Assembly: GCA_018902385.1 (NCBI GenBank)
Contig: JABSSW010000018.1
Span: 310,001 to 374,000, forward strand
Source of the DNA: Physcia stellaris
Taxonomy: Eukaryota > Ascomycota > Lecanoromycetes > Caliciales > Physciaceae
Direction of reading: 5' to 3'
Length of the DNA stretch: 64,000 nt
Under the pieces are notes generated by a model, which saw only the letters and a program-made list of their open reading frames with translations, had not been told where the DNA came from and ran no database searches. Positions 1 through 12,073 of the stretch are shown piece after piece (within the stretch, counting starts at the first letter, position 1; every line of letters starts with the position of its first letter). The translations under genes were made by a program, and so were the position numbers.

Positions 1-437
1 AATCGCATGCCACCAGCAATTGTCAATGGGCAGAATGGTTACATTGCTACGAACCAAAACAGCGTTGCGGCTAATGGACAGGTTGCTCCTCGCGCCTCGC
101 CACGTGTATCTCCTAGCATGAGTCCTCAGCGACTACCGCAAACAAATGCTCCGGAGCCAGATGTCGATTTCGTCCTACAGTCTGGACCACCACGTGGATC
201 GACTCGTGGAAGAGGAAAGCTTTGGATCCCCTAGTCACCACATGGGCTTCTGGAGCTCTTCTACGAGCAACGAACTTGACAATCCACTACACCAAAACAC
301 GAACATGGGCCACATATACCATCACCATTCGAGACAGCATCTCCGCACTCGTAGATTGCCTCAACGGCGCTAAGTCTTCGAGATTAGGAGCAGAATCCGT
401 TGAGGTTTTCGAATCTTTGCGTACTCGCGCATACTGA
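1..437 (+). CDS. 3' end of an unrecognised protein gene (partial)
   Basis: The gene enters from the left edge. An open frame runs from position 1 to a stop at 232-234. It encodes a Ser/Pro-rich linker (SPRVSPSMSPQRLP) followed by an Arg/Gly stretch (RGSTRGRGKLWIP). A second frame from about 222 to the stop at 435-437 continues with a structured-looking tail (PLVTTWASGALL, then TIHYTKTRTWATYTITIRD, and a VDCLNG motif). One extra C in the CCCC run at 228-231 would join them smoothly as KLWIP-LVTTWASG. A 41-nt GT-AG intron (191-231) is the alternative, though short. I do not recognise the family. It lies tail to tail with the polymerase kappa gene. The reading through the junction is inference. 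Confidence 0.5.
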
Positions 438-827
438 ATGTGTGGAATGGAGTTGGCACTGTTGTGATCAGATTCGCAGACAGGAGCATAGGCGACTTTC
501 TTTGTCGAGTGAGGAGGGAGCAAGCAGGTGGAAGATGGTTTGAAAAATAAAAACAAGGGGACGATCAGATTGTTACCAAAAGTCTTTCTTTTTCCTTTGT
601 AAGTATCTGCGTTAGGGGACGGGTTGCAAATATGCTTCCAGATTGTACTGTCATTGGTAGTTTTAGCTTGCACACAGAATGGAAACATGCATTGCTTTTT
701 GAGTTCGGTCATAGGTTTGGAGGTTCTCATGCTAGGTAAATAAACGCCTCTAAATGCAAGGGTATCACCGTTGTCCAAAACCCAACGCCCTGAAATGCCG
801 CTATGCCTTCCTTCCCATTTCCTGGAT
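438..827. other. Convergent intergenic region
   Basis: This stretch separates the 3' ends of the left-edge gene and the polymerase kappa gene. It must hold both 3' UTRs. I see no further gene; the open frames here are antisense or unsupported. Confidence 0.5.
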
Positions 828-2827
828 TCATTTCCCAAAGAACAGCTTCTTCCTCGCCGCATTACCCGTCGTGACCGCGACTTTCCTTTTCGAGCCCCTA
901 TTCTCCTTCCCACCACTCCCCAGAGGCTGCTCTGCCTTCGCCGCCTCCTTGATCGTCTGTCTAGAAAGACAATAGTCGATATGATCGTTGAATGCCCGAT
1001 CCTGCGCCACTTGCGGGAGCCCGCAGATGGGGCACGCCCAGGCTTCTGGCCCTGCTTTTGCTGGGGACGACTTCCCACTTGCTCCTTTCTGTGGCGATGG
1101 GTTGGGAAGGACTTCGCGTCCGTGTTTGCGGCGTCGGTTCGCTTCCTCGATGTCCTCGGCGTTGCGCAGGCTTCTGCTTTCGTTATAATTTTCCACTTTC
1201 GATACCGGATTGAGAGGTTGGGGAGGTTGTTCTTGGCTCAAACGCTCGAGCTCGTCCATCTCTTCCTGTCGTTCCTGGCGCGCGGCTTCCTCGAACTCGG
1301 CTTCTGCTTCGGGCCAGATCTCCCAGCCTTCGTCGTCCGTGGTGGTGCGTTTCACGGAGCTGGGTTCTACGCGCCGCATGCCGAAGAAGTCGACCTCGTC
1401 TTTTTTGGTGCTTACGAGGTGGGTGCAGCGGAGACCCATCAGTCGGAGCTTCATGCCTGGGATCTCGCGCTCGAGCTTGGTGAGCATGGGGAGAGAGTAG
1501 GTGTAGAGGTCTTCGGCGGCGTTGATCGCTTTGGGCACCACAGTCTGTCGGGTGAGGACTTCGTAAGTGTGGAGCTTGGTTTTGAGGACGAGAGTGCGGC
1601 CTTTGAATTGTGTTCGCGTTAGATCCTTTTCGAGCTCTTCGGCGATCCAGCGGAGTTTGGCGCGCAGCTCGCTTTTGTCGCTCATGTCTTTGAAGGTACT
1701 TTCGGTGCCTACGCTTTTGCGCTCGTGCTCGGCTGCTGGTGCGACTTGGGTGCGGCCGAGGCCGAGGTAGCATTGCATCAGGAATTGGAAGGCTTTGTGC
1801 CCGAAGAGCTTGGAGAGGTATGCACGCTGAGCGTAGAGGTCGCCGCAGGTTTTGACTCCGATGGCGTCTAGCTCGCGCTCAAAGACTCGACCGACGCCGT
1901 TGACTTTGCGACAGGGTAGATCTCGCATGAATGCTAAGATGGTGGCTCGGTCGCTGGCGACCCGGAATTGTCCATTCGGCTTGTTTCTGTTGGAGGCGAT
2001 TTTCGCAATCTTAGCATTTGCTGCTATGCCTGCGGAGATGGTGATTTTCGTCTTTTCGGCGACTTCGTTGCGGAGTTGGGTAACGACTTCTTCGGGATCC
2101 ATCTCTTTCTCCTGACAGTACTCGGTGATGTTGAGGTAGGCTTCGTCAATGCTTGCGCTCTCGAATCGCGGATCGTAGTCTGCCAGAATGGTCCGGACCT
2201 CTTGCGCTTTTGATGTATATTTCTCAAAGTTAAGTGGGAGGCAGATGAGTTGTGGGCATAATTTCATTGCAACGAATCCTGCCATCCCACTCCGACAGCC
2301 GAATTTCCGGGCGTGGTAGTTGCATGTTGTGAGCACACCTTTTCCCACTGCCATAGGCACATCCTTAAGCTCGGGTCGATCCAACTCTTCCACAGCTGCA
2401 TAAAAGGCATCGCAATCGATGTGAACGACCGTCTGCGATAGATCTCGACTTAGCTCTAGTTCCGCGATATATTCATCTGCCCGGCGAAGGTCGCTTGCAA
2501 GATCAACTTTCTCCAATTGCTTCTTGCGGGCTAAGATCCTCTCGATCTTTTGGGTCAGGTTTTTGTCCTTGAACTCTTCGTTGTTGAAAAATTTGGAACC
2601 TTTCGAGGCATTGTAGATGATTTCGGAGACCTACTAGGATCAGTCCTGTGCTCGGAGTGATGAGAGATATTCACCTTCTGCTGGTCGACACTATCCTGAC
2701 CAGCTTTTGTCAGGGAGGGACCCAGAAGATGGTACTTGAGCGTATCGTGCTCGGCGACCTCTGTCTTCCCAGTGGCAGCCGCCACTGGGCTCTCCTCAGT
2801 TGGTGGGTCTTCGTCATCGCCGGGCAT
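828..2827 (-). CDS. POLK: DNA polymerase kappa (Y-family, DinB type) with UBZ zinc finger
   Basis: Translesion DNA polymerase that inserts opposite and extends from damaged bases in the nucleus. Exon 1 is 2675-2827 (51 codons). A 44-nt intron (2631-2674, GTGAAT...GTAG) leads to exon 2 at 828-2630, giving 651 residues. The Y-family palm is clear: HIDCDAFYAAVEEL at about residues 121-134 with metal-binding Asp123, and SIDEAYL with Asp213/Glu214. NCNYHARKFGCRSGM-like finger residues precede it, and the FGHKAF/LGRT thumb and little-finger regions follow. The N-terminal extension ahead of the palm (about 120 residues) is a kappa hallmark and separates it from eta and Rev1. Near the C terminus Cys584, Cys587, His601 and Cys605 form a UBZ4-type ubiquitin-binding finger expected to bind ubiquitinated PCNA, and the basic tail ends KKLFFGK. 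It is divergently transcribed from the coiled-coil gene at 3319. Confidence 0.93.
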
Positions 2828-3318
2828 CTTCTTGTATTTCGTAGAAATGCTCGTGCTTCCACCATCTGTTCAGTTTTGGGACGCGTAATTCGCGTCTGGG
2901 CTGAAAGTGTAGGAGCCCAGTCTTGAAGTCGGGGAAGCGTACTGGTGTTGAGTGATCATCGTAAAGCTACTATTTCCCCATCAACTTTACTTTTCTCTCA
3001 TTCACTCTATGATGATACTCGAGATGAGCTGGACCGATTTGGTGTCAGGGGTGTTGAGTCAGTGTTGTTTTTCCAGATCCTTCATGCCGTCACCGCGTAA
3101 ATTTGGCGATTCGGTGATGCAGCGCTAGCCAAACTAGCTTTGTTTTCGCCTGCACTTGCTCGAGTTGATGAAGTCAACACTGGCAACCATCAACTCATCT
3201 TGCGCCACAACAACCATATTCCTCCAAAACCCGTTGGGAGTTCAAGAATAAAACATGGCCAAGGTCTGGAGCTCCTAGCTATCACAAATCCCGACTTCCT
3301 CGACCGTGCCTTCGTGAA
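2828..3318. promoter_or_regulatory. Divergent promoter region (polymerase kappa / coiled-coil protein)
   Basis: The 491 bases lie between two divergent start codons, so they should carry both promoters and 5' UTRs. I see no clear TATA box and no other gene. The open frames here lack homology-like features. Confidence 0.45.
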
Positions 3319-5681
3319 ATGGCGTTCGAGAAACAAGCATTGCCGAATGGCCGGCCAGTTCTGAAGGCGAGCGCACCACGACTGGCAGGTCGTGGCACTG
3401 TCCAACCAAAGTTCTCAGGGTCCTCAGTATCAAGTACTCCTTCCACGCTTCGAAAAGATACTAGCAGCAAATCACCGGTCACCCCTACGAGTCAGAAGGA
3501 AGATGTTTCTACTCCGGTCAAAGCATTCCTAAGCTCGAATATAACGCCAAGGTCAGGCTCAAGGAGAGCTCGGGTTGATAGCGCATCAACAACACCCAAT
3601 GGAACTCCCGATGGTACCCCAAAGGCAACAAGACCGGTGTCTATGGTAGAACGATGGGACGATGGCGTTTCAGGAAGAGCCGTGGGCAGCTCGGCGCTGG
3701 GAATATCAGGCCTCGACGAAGGGCGGGCGATGAGAACGCAGAGCGTTGTCAGTGAAGGAGCTCGAGTTTCAAGGCCATACTCTCGACCATCATCAGCCCA
3801 GTCCGGTGCAAGGAGAGGAAATGTTGCCAGTCCAGAGGATTTGCCCAAATTCTTCCATGCCGACGAAGCAAAGCCCAGACTCTCTTCGAAGTCCGAGTCT
3901 CAGCGTCCCCCTTTGCAAACAGTTTTCTCTGGATACACGCAAAACGGCGGAGAGGACAGGGAGGATAGCATGTCCTCGCTGAGCACGAGCCCGTCACTGA
4001 GCCTGGAAAGGCCCAAATTCTTTCGCGCCAATAGTTCGGCTGAAGCAGTGAAGCCTGCAGTTGGGCCCCCTTCGAGGTCCACTACTCGCCAGCCACCATT
4101 TCAGTCACCATCCAACGCGCAGCTTACTAGTGGCCAACGAGCGGCGTCGCCCCTCAAGGACGAGGTCAAAACTAGAGATACGTCTTGTCAAGAGGCCTCC
4201 AATGTTACCCCGTTATCGAGACGATCTTCACTGAATATATCGGCACCCGACAATGGGTCATTATCAAGGAAGCCTTCTGTGGGCAAACCATCACCGAGAC
4301 GACATACAAGACTTGTTTCAAATAGTGCTCCCATCACAGCACAGGACATCAGGCCTCCATCAGTGGTACCACCCTCAACAACATCCACTACGAAAACGAC
4401 GGACCTGTCACGAAGATCAAGCCTCAATCTTTCTTCTCCCCGTAAAGCAAGCCATGCTCGGTCATCGAGTATCAGCGGCATAAATCCGCCACACTCACGA
4501 AGAAGTAGCATCGCTCTGTCAGATACCATCACGAGAACATCGCCCAACGCCGCTCGCCCCTCTCCATCGATTCAGCCTCTACAGTCACCCCCTCAAAACT
4601 CCAACATTTCTATGTCTTTGCAACCTCAGCCAACGCCTCCTCTGTCTCCCACTCGCTTTAGCCAGCCCCCAGTTCAAAGCAAACTTGACCACCTTAATGA
4701 ATTAGCCGCCCAAGCTCGCCGTGAGCGCAAGGTCCTAGACCTTGAGATCAGTAACTCATCCCTTCTCGCAATCAACCGTACCTTGGAACGCGAGATGCGC
4801 AAGCAGAAAGAAGAACTACGTAAACTACGACGCTCTTCACGACGGACTGCAGATGGGAGGGTAATCTCGATGGCTACAAATAGGACCGTCAGCAGTCGTA
4901 TGAGTGGCCTAAGCGAGACGACGGGCAACGATGGCGACCTGGATATCGGGTTCAATGGCAACATCTCATCCGAAGCAGAAGAAGAGACTCTCTCCGACGC
5001 GTACAACGACGATGAAACCCGTTCTCTTTCTTCCTCCACCTCATCTCCACCACCAATCAGCTCGTCATTCGCAAAAGACACTAAACGCCTAAACCTCGAT
5101 CTCTCACGGCACCGCGCCCTGCTCGTTGATTCCCAGAAGCTGAACCAAACCATAAAGCGCTGTCTCGACACCACCGAATCTCTGATCTCAGACGGGAAGA
5201 AAGCCCTAGACTACCGAATCGACGTCTCCGAGATCGAGAATCTACCCCTTCACCTAGGAAAGCAGGCGGACGCGTCCTGGAACGGGACGAAGACGACGAT
5301 GATTTCGGTCAACGAGGTCAAGGACTCCTAAGTCCAGCCATCATCTCGCCCGAAACCAGCAATCCGTGGGATTCCCTCAACCTCACCACCACCACATACC
5401 CGCAGCAAGAAGAAGCAGATGCGGATGCAGACCCGGAATGGGACATTGACGGCATCGGCACCGCCATCACGTCCCCCCTCGCGTCTCCCTCCCCCGCAAC
5501 CTCTCACCCCACCTTCCCGCCGGACGCGGAGCTGTCGCCGAGGAGCTCGGCGGCGCTGAAGACGGGGTGGGATGCCATTAAGCAGGATGTTAAGACGCCG
5601 GATGGGTTGAGGGCTGCGGCGCCGTTGGGGCTGGGGAATTATCTGCAGAGTTTGGGGTGGTCGCCTGGGTCGGTGGGATAA
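3319..5681 (+). CDS. Ser/Pro-rich coiled-coil protein, fungal family of unknown function
   Basis: The main frame 3319-5331 gives 670 residues. A long disordered Ser/Thr/Pro/Arg-rich N-terminal part carries many RRSSL/RRSSI-type phosphosite-like motifs. A coiled coil at about residues 455-520 (LDHLNELAAQARRERKVLDL, then EREMRKQKEELRKLRR) follows, and then an acidic linker and a conserved-looking helix (SRHRALLVDSQKLNQTIKRC). At about 5245 the sense switches to another frame, which stays open to the stop at 5679-5681. That frame encodes GGRVLERDEDDD, GLLSPAIISPE and LGNYLQSLGWSPGSVG. From memory, related fungal proteins carry a GGRVL...GLLSP element at this place. A fifth C in the CCCC run at 5245-5248 would restore the frame; no GT-AG intron of suitable length spans it without removing conserved sequence. 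Function unknown; a cytoskeletal or polarity scaffold is only a guess. Confidence 0.7.
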
Positions 5682-6049
5682 GGCATGGTTGTGCGTAATT
5701 ACTTGCTTTCGGAAGGAGTTTGATATTTTTTGGGGGCCTCCGGCGCGGGTTTTGGATGGAGATTGCTTGCTTGATACCCCCATTTTTGTTTTGTAGGTTT
5801 GGTGATTTAGGAAGGGAATAAAACTTCGCTCTGGTTGCTTGCTTTTATAAGACTTGGGCAGATCCATGGAGTGAAATTAAATGCGGCTCCATTACTAAAG
5901 TGCGTAGCCTGACAACAATGGTGAAGTACAGATTCCTAACCTTCCAACGCCTGAATGCCCTAGTCGCGCTCACCGAGCGACATTACTACAGCAAACGACT
6001 TTCGCACCCGGTCCTTCTCCACTGCTCCTTCCTCTAATCTCCTCGTTAC
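5682..6049. other. Convergent intergenic region
   Basis: This region lies between the stops of the coiled-coil gene and kinesin-5. It is likely 3' UTR sequence. The 179-residue antisense frame at 5328-5867 is low-complexity shadow sequence. I see no other gene. Confidence 0.5.
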
Positions 6050-9000
6050 CTACCCACTATGACTATGACTACTCCTCAACATTCTCCTCCCCTGCTGACC
6101 CTCCACATTCTCCTTCCCGCCCTCCACCCCACCACCTCTAAGGCCCACCCCAGCTCCCTTGCCCCCAAACTTCGTCGGCAATTTACTCTCCCCGCTGCCC
6201 ATCGTATGCTGCCGCTTGAAGGGTGGGGGACCCATACCGCCTCCTACACTCTTTGAAAAATCCGCATTGATGCTCTTGCTGAAGTCCGCTTTATCGGATT
6301 TCGTGGGCTCGGCGCCGGGGATGGCGGAGTCGCTGTGTCGAGACACGGGAGCGGAGGGGTTGAGCGCGACGTTCATGTCGACTTCCTTGAGGCCGGAGGA
6401 CGATGGAGCTAACAGGGAGGATTTGGTGGGTGACGGCGGAGCGCTGGTCGTGGTGTGGCTGTCGGTGTAGATGAGGCCTTTGCTGGAGCTTGTTTTGTTT
6501 GGCGAGGTGGCTTGCTGACGGAGGAAGTGCTTCGCGAGGAGCTTGTCGTGCGGTTCTGTTCGGGGGAGAGTGGACGGGATGTGGTAGGTCGTCTTTTGGG
6601 GCGTTTCCCCGGTTGGAGTATACTCTTTTAGGGGTGCGTCGGTGATCGTTGTCCGTAGACTTGAGAGCGGTTGGGCAATGGTTTCGTTGAGAGGCGGTAA
6701 AGATGATTGAAGGGTCGAAGTATGTCGGGACATGTCGGTGCCAAGATCACGAACGCGGGCGTAGGTAGATTGGAAGTGGTCGCCGATAGAAGAGTAGGAG
6801 CCATTGACAGTTGAGGCGAGGTTTTGGAGTGACTGTACATGCCCGGTGTGATGGACTTCATTCTGAGAGCGAGCGCGGGTGACGAAGTCGTCAAGAGCTT
6901 GCATCTGGGTGGCCATGTCCTTCATCTGGGCGTCTACTATCCGGATTGTCTCTTGGTGGACAGATTTGGTAGTTGTTTGGATAGCTGTGTTGTGCTCGTT
7001 GATCGCCTAGAAGACAACGTTAGTGCATGGCTTCTCCGACATACATAGATAGCTTACAGTCCAGTCCTTCTTCATTTTGCTTTTTAGTGTATCTCGAGAC
7101 TTGAGAACGTCTTGGACAAGATTCTGTTCTTTCTTTAACCACTGATCCATCCCATCGTTATACGTTTTATCTGCAGATTCAAAGTCTGTCTTCGAGGTAG
7201 TAATGTCGGTCCGTATGGCATTAATCCTAGCTTCAAGTCTTGCTTCCTGCTCTTCGCCAGACTTGTTAACTAAGTTACTAATCTGGGTAAGTAGGTTGCT
7301 TCGATCTGCGGCAGCCCGTTGGCGTTCTTCAACAAGGCAAGCCTGGAGATGATCTGAAGCCTCCATGTCTGCTTGCATTGCAGTCTTTGCTGCAGTTGAC
7401 AGACTGGCTCTCAAATCTTCCGCCTCAGCCTTCTGAGAACCAAGGTGTCTGATTAGTTCTTCGAATATATTCTTGAAGTCTTTGCCTAATGAACTGTACG
7501 ATGTGTGTAGCTACCCGACTCGTAAGCTCCAAGTAGTCATTTGAAGATCATGTTTGTGCTCACCTGTGTATGGAAACCTCCCAATTCGTTGATTACTTCA
7601 GCCGAAATACGTCCAGCTGCTGCCGACAGACCATTGAGCCCTTCCCCAATGTTTTGCTTGACCTCCTCTCGAAGTACTTTGATTTCCTCCAGGACTTCAT
7701 TCATGTCCTGCTTCGCACCAGAACTTTGCTGAATTACTTCCTTCTCGGAAGCTTCAAAGACAGAAGCTTTGTCTTTGAGCATTTCTTGTGTTGATTGTAG
7801 CTTATTCAGCTCTTCTTGGACAAATCCCTGCATTCTTTCTGATAGCGTCAGGAGAAGCTGCTCTTGATGGGACTGGAAATTGGCTAGCTTAGACTCAACC
7901 ATTTGGGTGACATCTGTAACTTGACTTTGTGACAACTGCCATCCCTGACGGTTCGTAATGTGGAGATCAGACTTCCGTCGTATCTTTGAGTGCAGGCCTC
8001 CGACATCGCTAACTGACTTCTCCAGAGTAGCAACGAGCTCGCTGCCGACATTGTTGAGCTGCTCTTCTGTCGATTGATGAGCTTGGCGTAATACTGTCTC
8101 TTCTGCAAGATTCTGCTTGGTGTCTGCTAGGACTATTTCTGTTTTTTCCAAGACGCCCTTGGTGTCGTCCAAAAGTTGCTTAGTCCCTTCGTTGTCTTTC
8201 TTTAGGAGCGTGAAATTGTTAGTCAGACAAAACAGCTCCTGAACCTTGTTGCGAAGATTGGTCTCCATGGTCTCGATCCTAGCAGCTTGTTCCTCACTTA
8301 AGATTCTTCTAGATTCACTTTCTCCAGTGATCTCCTCATAAGTTTCGCTGGTTAAATAGACACCGTTTCGCTGTCTCGCTGCTATGAGTTCTCCTTTGAG
8401 CTTCTCGATCTCTGACGTAAACTCTTTGAGGAGTGTCTTCTTCGAGATAGTTTGGTTCACCTGGGGCTTGTTCTTGATATTCTTGGCGCGAAAAGCATAG
8501 TCAAGTGTAGATATCGTTTCCTCAAGATTGCTCTTCGCCGGCGACACTGTAGCTATGATACACGTCTTAGTTCTGCCACCCAATGAGTCTTGTAGTAGTC
8601 TTGTAAGCTTGGATTCTCTAAAGATCGTTAGCTACTATGGCACCCGCATCACATTCTCATCCTACCTGTATGGAATGTGGGAGCCCCGCTCAACGAGGGC
8701 ATTGATGACACGCCCGAGAGTCAATAAGCTCTTGTTGATGAGTCCTGCCTCTGCAGCGCGCTTATTCTCTGCTCCACTTCGTTGAATGTTTTCGCTACCA
8801 GCAAGATCCACTAGGTTCAGCTTTCCAGCGCTCACGAAGTCTTCCCCGTTCTCTGCTGTTCGCTTGATGTACACCGTGACCGTGAAGACCGTATGACTCC
8901 GGGAACTCAGATCATTGCATTTTGTAGCAGCCACCTGCCGCTTATGACTGCCATCTTGTAGAAGCTTGATACCGCCGCTGGCGCTCTTGATATGTGACTC

Positions 9001-9861
9001 CTCCATGCCTTGAACCATCGTGGCGCTGTGCCCCTTCTTCTGACTATCCTCAAAAATCTTTAGCTTGGTGTTCTCCTCTTTTGACAGGAGATCCCGAAGC
9101 GCTTCGTTGTATAACTCAATGAAGGAGCATTTCACTGAGCTTTTCGCTTCTTCGGCTTCCAGCTTGGTAAAAAGAGAGTGTAATACACGCGGAATGATGC
9201 CGGCCGAGTCAGAGAGAAGGCCAGCTGTATCCGTCATGTCTCCGGACATAGTGTACGTCTTCCCAGTACCGGTTTGGCCATAAGCAAAGATGGTGCAATT
9301 GTAGCCTTGGAGCATCTAGATCCCAGATTTAGTCCTATGCCATACATCTTTTCAAAAGAGGAAAAGGGGATATACTTCGTCTAGGATCGGCGTCACAACA
9401 TCTTCATAGATCATAGACTGATCAGCTGCTGGTGAAAAGACCTTATCAAAATGATACGTCTTGTTGCTTAGGGCACTGGCGCCCATCGAGAGCTCAACGT
9501 TCTTCCCCTTCACTCCATCGGTTGAAACTACGACTCCACTGTTCTCCCTTACTTCACGATCATTGCGCCCTCGGCAGCGAACAACGACATGAATATTGGT
9601 CTCTTGCGCGCCGCCATCACCATCGAAGTCTCTTTCCTTCCGTTTTGTGCCACCGTTAGGTCTTGTAGGTGATTTTGACTGCGATGTTGTCGTTGACATG
9701 GACATGAAACTTTCTGCTGGCGACACAGTTCCTGATTGCATTCGTGCGTTGAGCATGGGTGCGCTTGATTGCGATCTTGCAGTTGAAGGTCTTGCGATTG
9801 GTGGTCGCATTGGGTTTCTCTTAGAAGCGAGACCATTACCAGATCGTGGTAGTCCAGCCAT
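6050..9861 (-). CDS. bimC: Kinesin-5 motor (BimC/Cut7/Eg5 family)
   Basis: Plus-end-directed homotetrameric motor that slides antiparallel spindle microtubules to build the bipolar spindle. Five exons (9376-9861, 8666-9315, 7564-8617, 7058-7510, 6050-7006) joined by GT-AG introns of 60, 48, 53 and 51 nt give 1199 residues, normal for the family. An N-terminal Ser/Thr/Pro tail precedes the motor. Its P-loop GQTGTGKT is at 175-182, switch I NDLSSRSH at 296-303 and switch [10 protein letters not shown] at 330-337, with [14 protein letters not shown] just after intron 2. A long coiled-coil stalk follows. In the tail, the BimC box ([11 protein letters not shown], about 1009-1019) carries the expected Cdk1 site Thr1016-Pro that recruits the motor to spindles. 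The C terminus has a KEN sequence (GGKENVEG), a possible APC/C degron. All diagnostic motifs are intact. Confidence 0.97.
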
Positions 9862-10171
9862 ATTTCAAGGCTTCCTGCCTACGATGCGTGATTGGAAAGA
9901 TTGCGTTAAGAGAATTCTGGAGAGCTGCCCTGTTTACAGGTAAGGCCGAGTGAAGGAAAGATGTAAACAATGCGGGCTCATTCCGCGTGCCAAGGGTTAT
10001 GTAATCGTACAGCTGAGCTTCGCGCATGTGCCGAAAACATGTGATAGACAAACAATGACCAGAGATCAACCGTAGACCAGATCGCCTGTTCAAGGTGTCT
10101 GGTTTGGTCTCTCATTATTGTAGCCTCTTCGATGAAAAGCCTTTTGTTTGGGGCCCTACATCTAGTCCAAG
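9862..10171. promoter_or_regulatory. Divergent promoter region (kinesin-5 / PHAF1-like)
   Basis: These 310 bases separate the two divergent start codons and must supply both promoters. I see no strong TATA box and no extra gene. Confidence 0.4.
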
Positions 10172-11760
10172 ATGCTTACATTGCAGGTTCACCCTAATAA
10201 AGGCGTTGGATTCCTAAGTATTCCCATCCTTCCCTACACTGTCCGTACCTCAACTGAAAGAATCGCAGCTCTGGGCTCCACGTTATACGAGATCCTAACT
10301 CGCCTCAAGGCTTTGCCTGTTGTCTATCCGAGTATAGACATTTCTTATGCGCCTTCAAGCCCTCTTACCTCCCCACTGGTTCTAAACTTGCCTGCAAATG
10401 GCCTACGACTACGATTTGATGGGCCCGAGCAAACCCTTCGACTGGTTGAAGTTCTGGATTTTGGTCAGACTCAGCTGTCGTATAGGGATGTTGAGTTTGT
10501 CAAATTGCCTGAGTCGCACGCAGCTACGTCTGTGGGACCTACCTTTCGACAGGTCTATAATATGATGGGTCCAACCTTTCCAGGAGAATATTTGCCCCCA
10601 TCATCTTCTTCACGTAAGGACCTAGGCTCATATGTTCTGTCATACCCTGGTATAGCCTTCTCCTTCCCTCTCCACAGTTCCGCCTGGAATCCTGAACTCG
10701 ATCACGTCTCTCTCCTTTCTTCAAGCGCAGCCCTACCAGCAAGGTCACTTGCGATTTATGAAGGAGCCTCATGGCAAGATGTTCGCCAGGGTTTATTAAG
10801 TCCAAAGGCCACGGACCCAAAATCGAAGCCTGCAGCATATCGGCTCAAAGATCACCGAGCAGATGAGATCGCGCTCGTGAAGATTCATGGGCATGGTAAG
10901 CTGGAGATGACACGGCATGCGTCGCCCTCGTTGCAGCTGCAGTTGGGCGAGACTACTGTCCAAGACCTTGTCATGGAATTAGGCCCGCCTGATGCCATCT
11001 ACTACAAAAATGATGATAGGCTGTCCATACACCGGGCCCCTAGACAAACCCATCCATCGAATCACGAATATGAGGAATCTTCGACCATCGAAGAAGATGT
11101 GACAGATGATGACCCCCCTTTCACTCACTCGAATCCACCTACTTCGGAGGAAGAGGATGGTACGACTGGGACGATGAAAAATAACAACAACGGCAAGTCT
11201 ACGGCGGAATGTTTCTATAATTATTTCCATCATGGTCTTGACATTTTTCTGTCTTACCCAACAAATCCATCGCCACCATTTCCCTCTTCGGTGCCACATG
11301 GTGAGGAATGTCCACAAACAAGAGGTGCCGATTATCTTGTTGCTACGAAGCTTATTCTACATGGGAATGTTCCGGGGTCCTATCCATTCAACCGCTACCG
11401 CCGCATCAGGTGGGCGATCCATCCTGGGAAGTCTAGCGAGGAGGCCTCTGTACTTAATTCGGAAACACCCTTCGCTGCCGTCTCTCAGTCCCTCCAGCAG
11501 ATATGGAGGGGAGCTCCGAACATTGACAGCAACGCAATGGTGTCTCAAAACGCATGGTTCTCAATAGAGGCTGGGGCGGTAGTCCCAGCGATAGCTGTGA
11601 ATTGCTTGGGGGTTGGGAAGAAAGCGCAGACACAACCAAGAAAGAGGGCAGTATTGGTTTGGGCGGTCCAGGCTCTAGCAATACTGAGCTTTTCGGCTTT
11701 CCTGGTCTTGTCTTCGAGGTGCTCAAGAACGGCGCAGTCAGCTGCTGGAAGATCTACTAA
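10172..11760 (+). CDS. PHAF1/UPF0183 (C16orf70-like) family protein
   Basis: Member of the conserved UPF0183 family, whose animal member PHAF1 (C16orf70/MYTHO) is linked to phagophore and autophagy membranes; the role in fungi is inferred. The start QVHPNKGVGFL and the LPANGLRLRFDGPEQTLRL block match the family. An exactly 51-nt, in-frame GT-AG intron with a CTGAAAG-type branch site lies at 10218-10268. Removing it gives GVGFL-TLGSTLYEILTRLK, the family pattern. Further blocks include LGPPDAIYYKNDDRL and HGNVPGSYPFNRYRRIRW. The true C terminus (MVLNRGWG, SCELLGGWEES, ELFGFPGLVFEVLKNG) lies in another frame ending at 11758-11760. The switch is near 11547-11550, an AAAA run, and one extra A would join the frames. 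A 50-nt GTCTCT...ACAG intron is a weaker alternative. The frame open to 11833 is therefore probably not the real end. Confidence 0.85.
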
Positions 11761-12073
11761 GCCACGGATTCGAGAGAACTCGTCAATGTCACAGAATTAT
11801 GTTCACTTCGAGTTTGCTTATTCGTTTAGATAGCCTGGGTCGGTTTGGGTTGCTGAATGTAGACACTGTAGAAAAGGCAAGGGCGATTTTACTTTCAATA
11901 TTCTCGAATCAGACATCTCGCAACCTGGTCCTACTAGTAGTTGCGTGATTATCTGGAACCGTTCTCGCCGTTATTGTCTTCATGTCAGCCCAAGATAGGG
12001 GTCGGTCTCCAGTGCACAACCCCAACCTCACAGATACTATTTTTCGTCAGCGGAAACATGTCTTGATCATACC
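11761..12073. other. Intergenic region, same-strand genes
   Basis: About 313 bases between two plus-strand genes, holding the PHAF1 3' UTR and the IleRS promoter. No usable upstream coding exon for the synthetase could be found: its reading frame has a stop at 12064 and there is no AG acceptor between there and the conserved start of the protein. Confidence 0.4.

Noticed and set aside
771-1622. 283-residue plus-strand frame
   Set aside because: Antisense shadow of the polymerase kappa C-terminal coding region.
5328-5867. 179-residue antisense frame
   Set aside because: Low-complexity shadow of the coiled-coil gene's C-terminal coding sequence plus 3' UTR.
11554-11833. C terminus of the PHAF1-like protein in the long frame ending 11833
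   Set aside because: The family C-terminal motif (ELFGFPGLVFEVLKNG) is in the other frame ending at 11760, so the longer frame is a shadow beyond the break.
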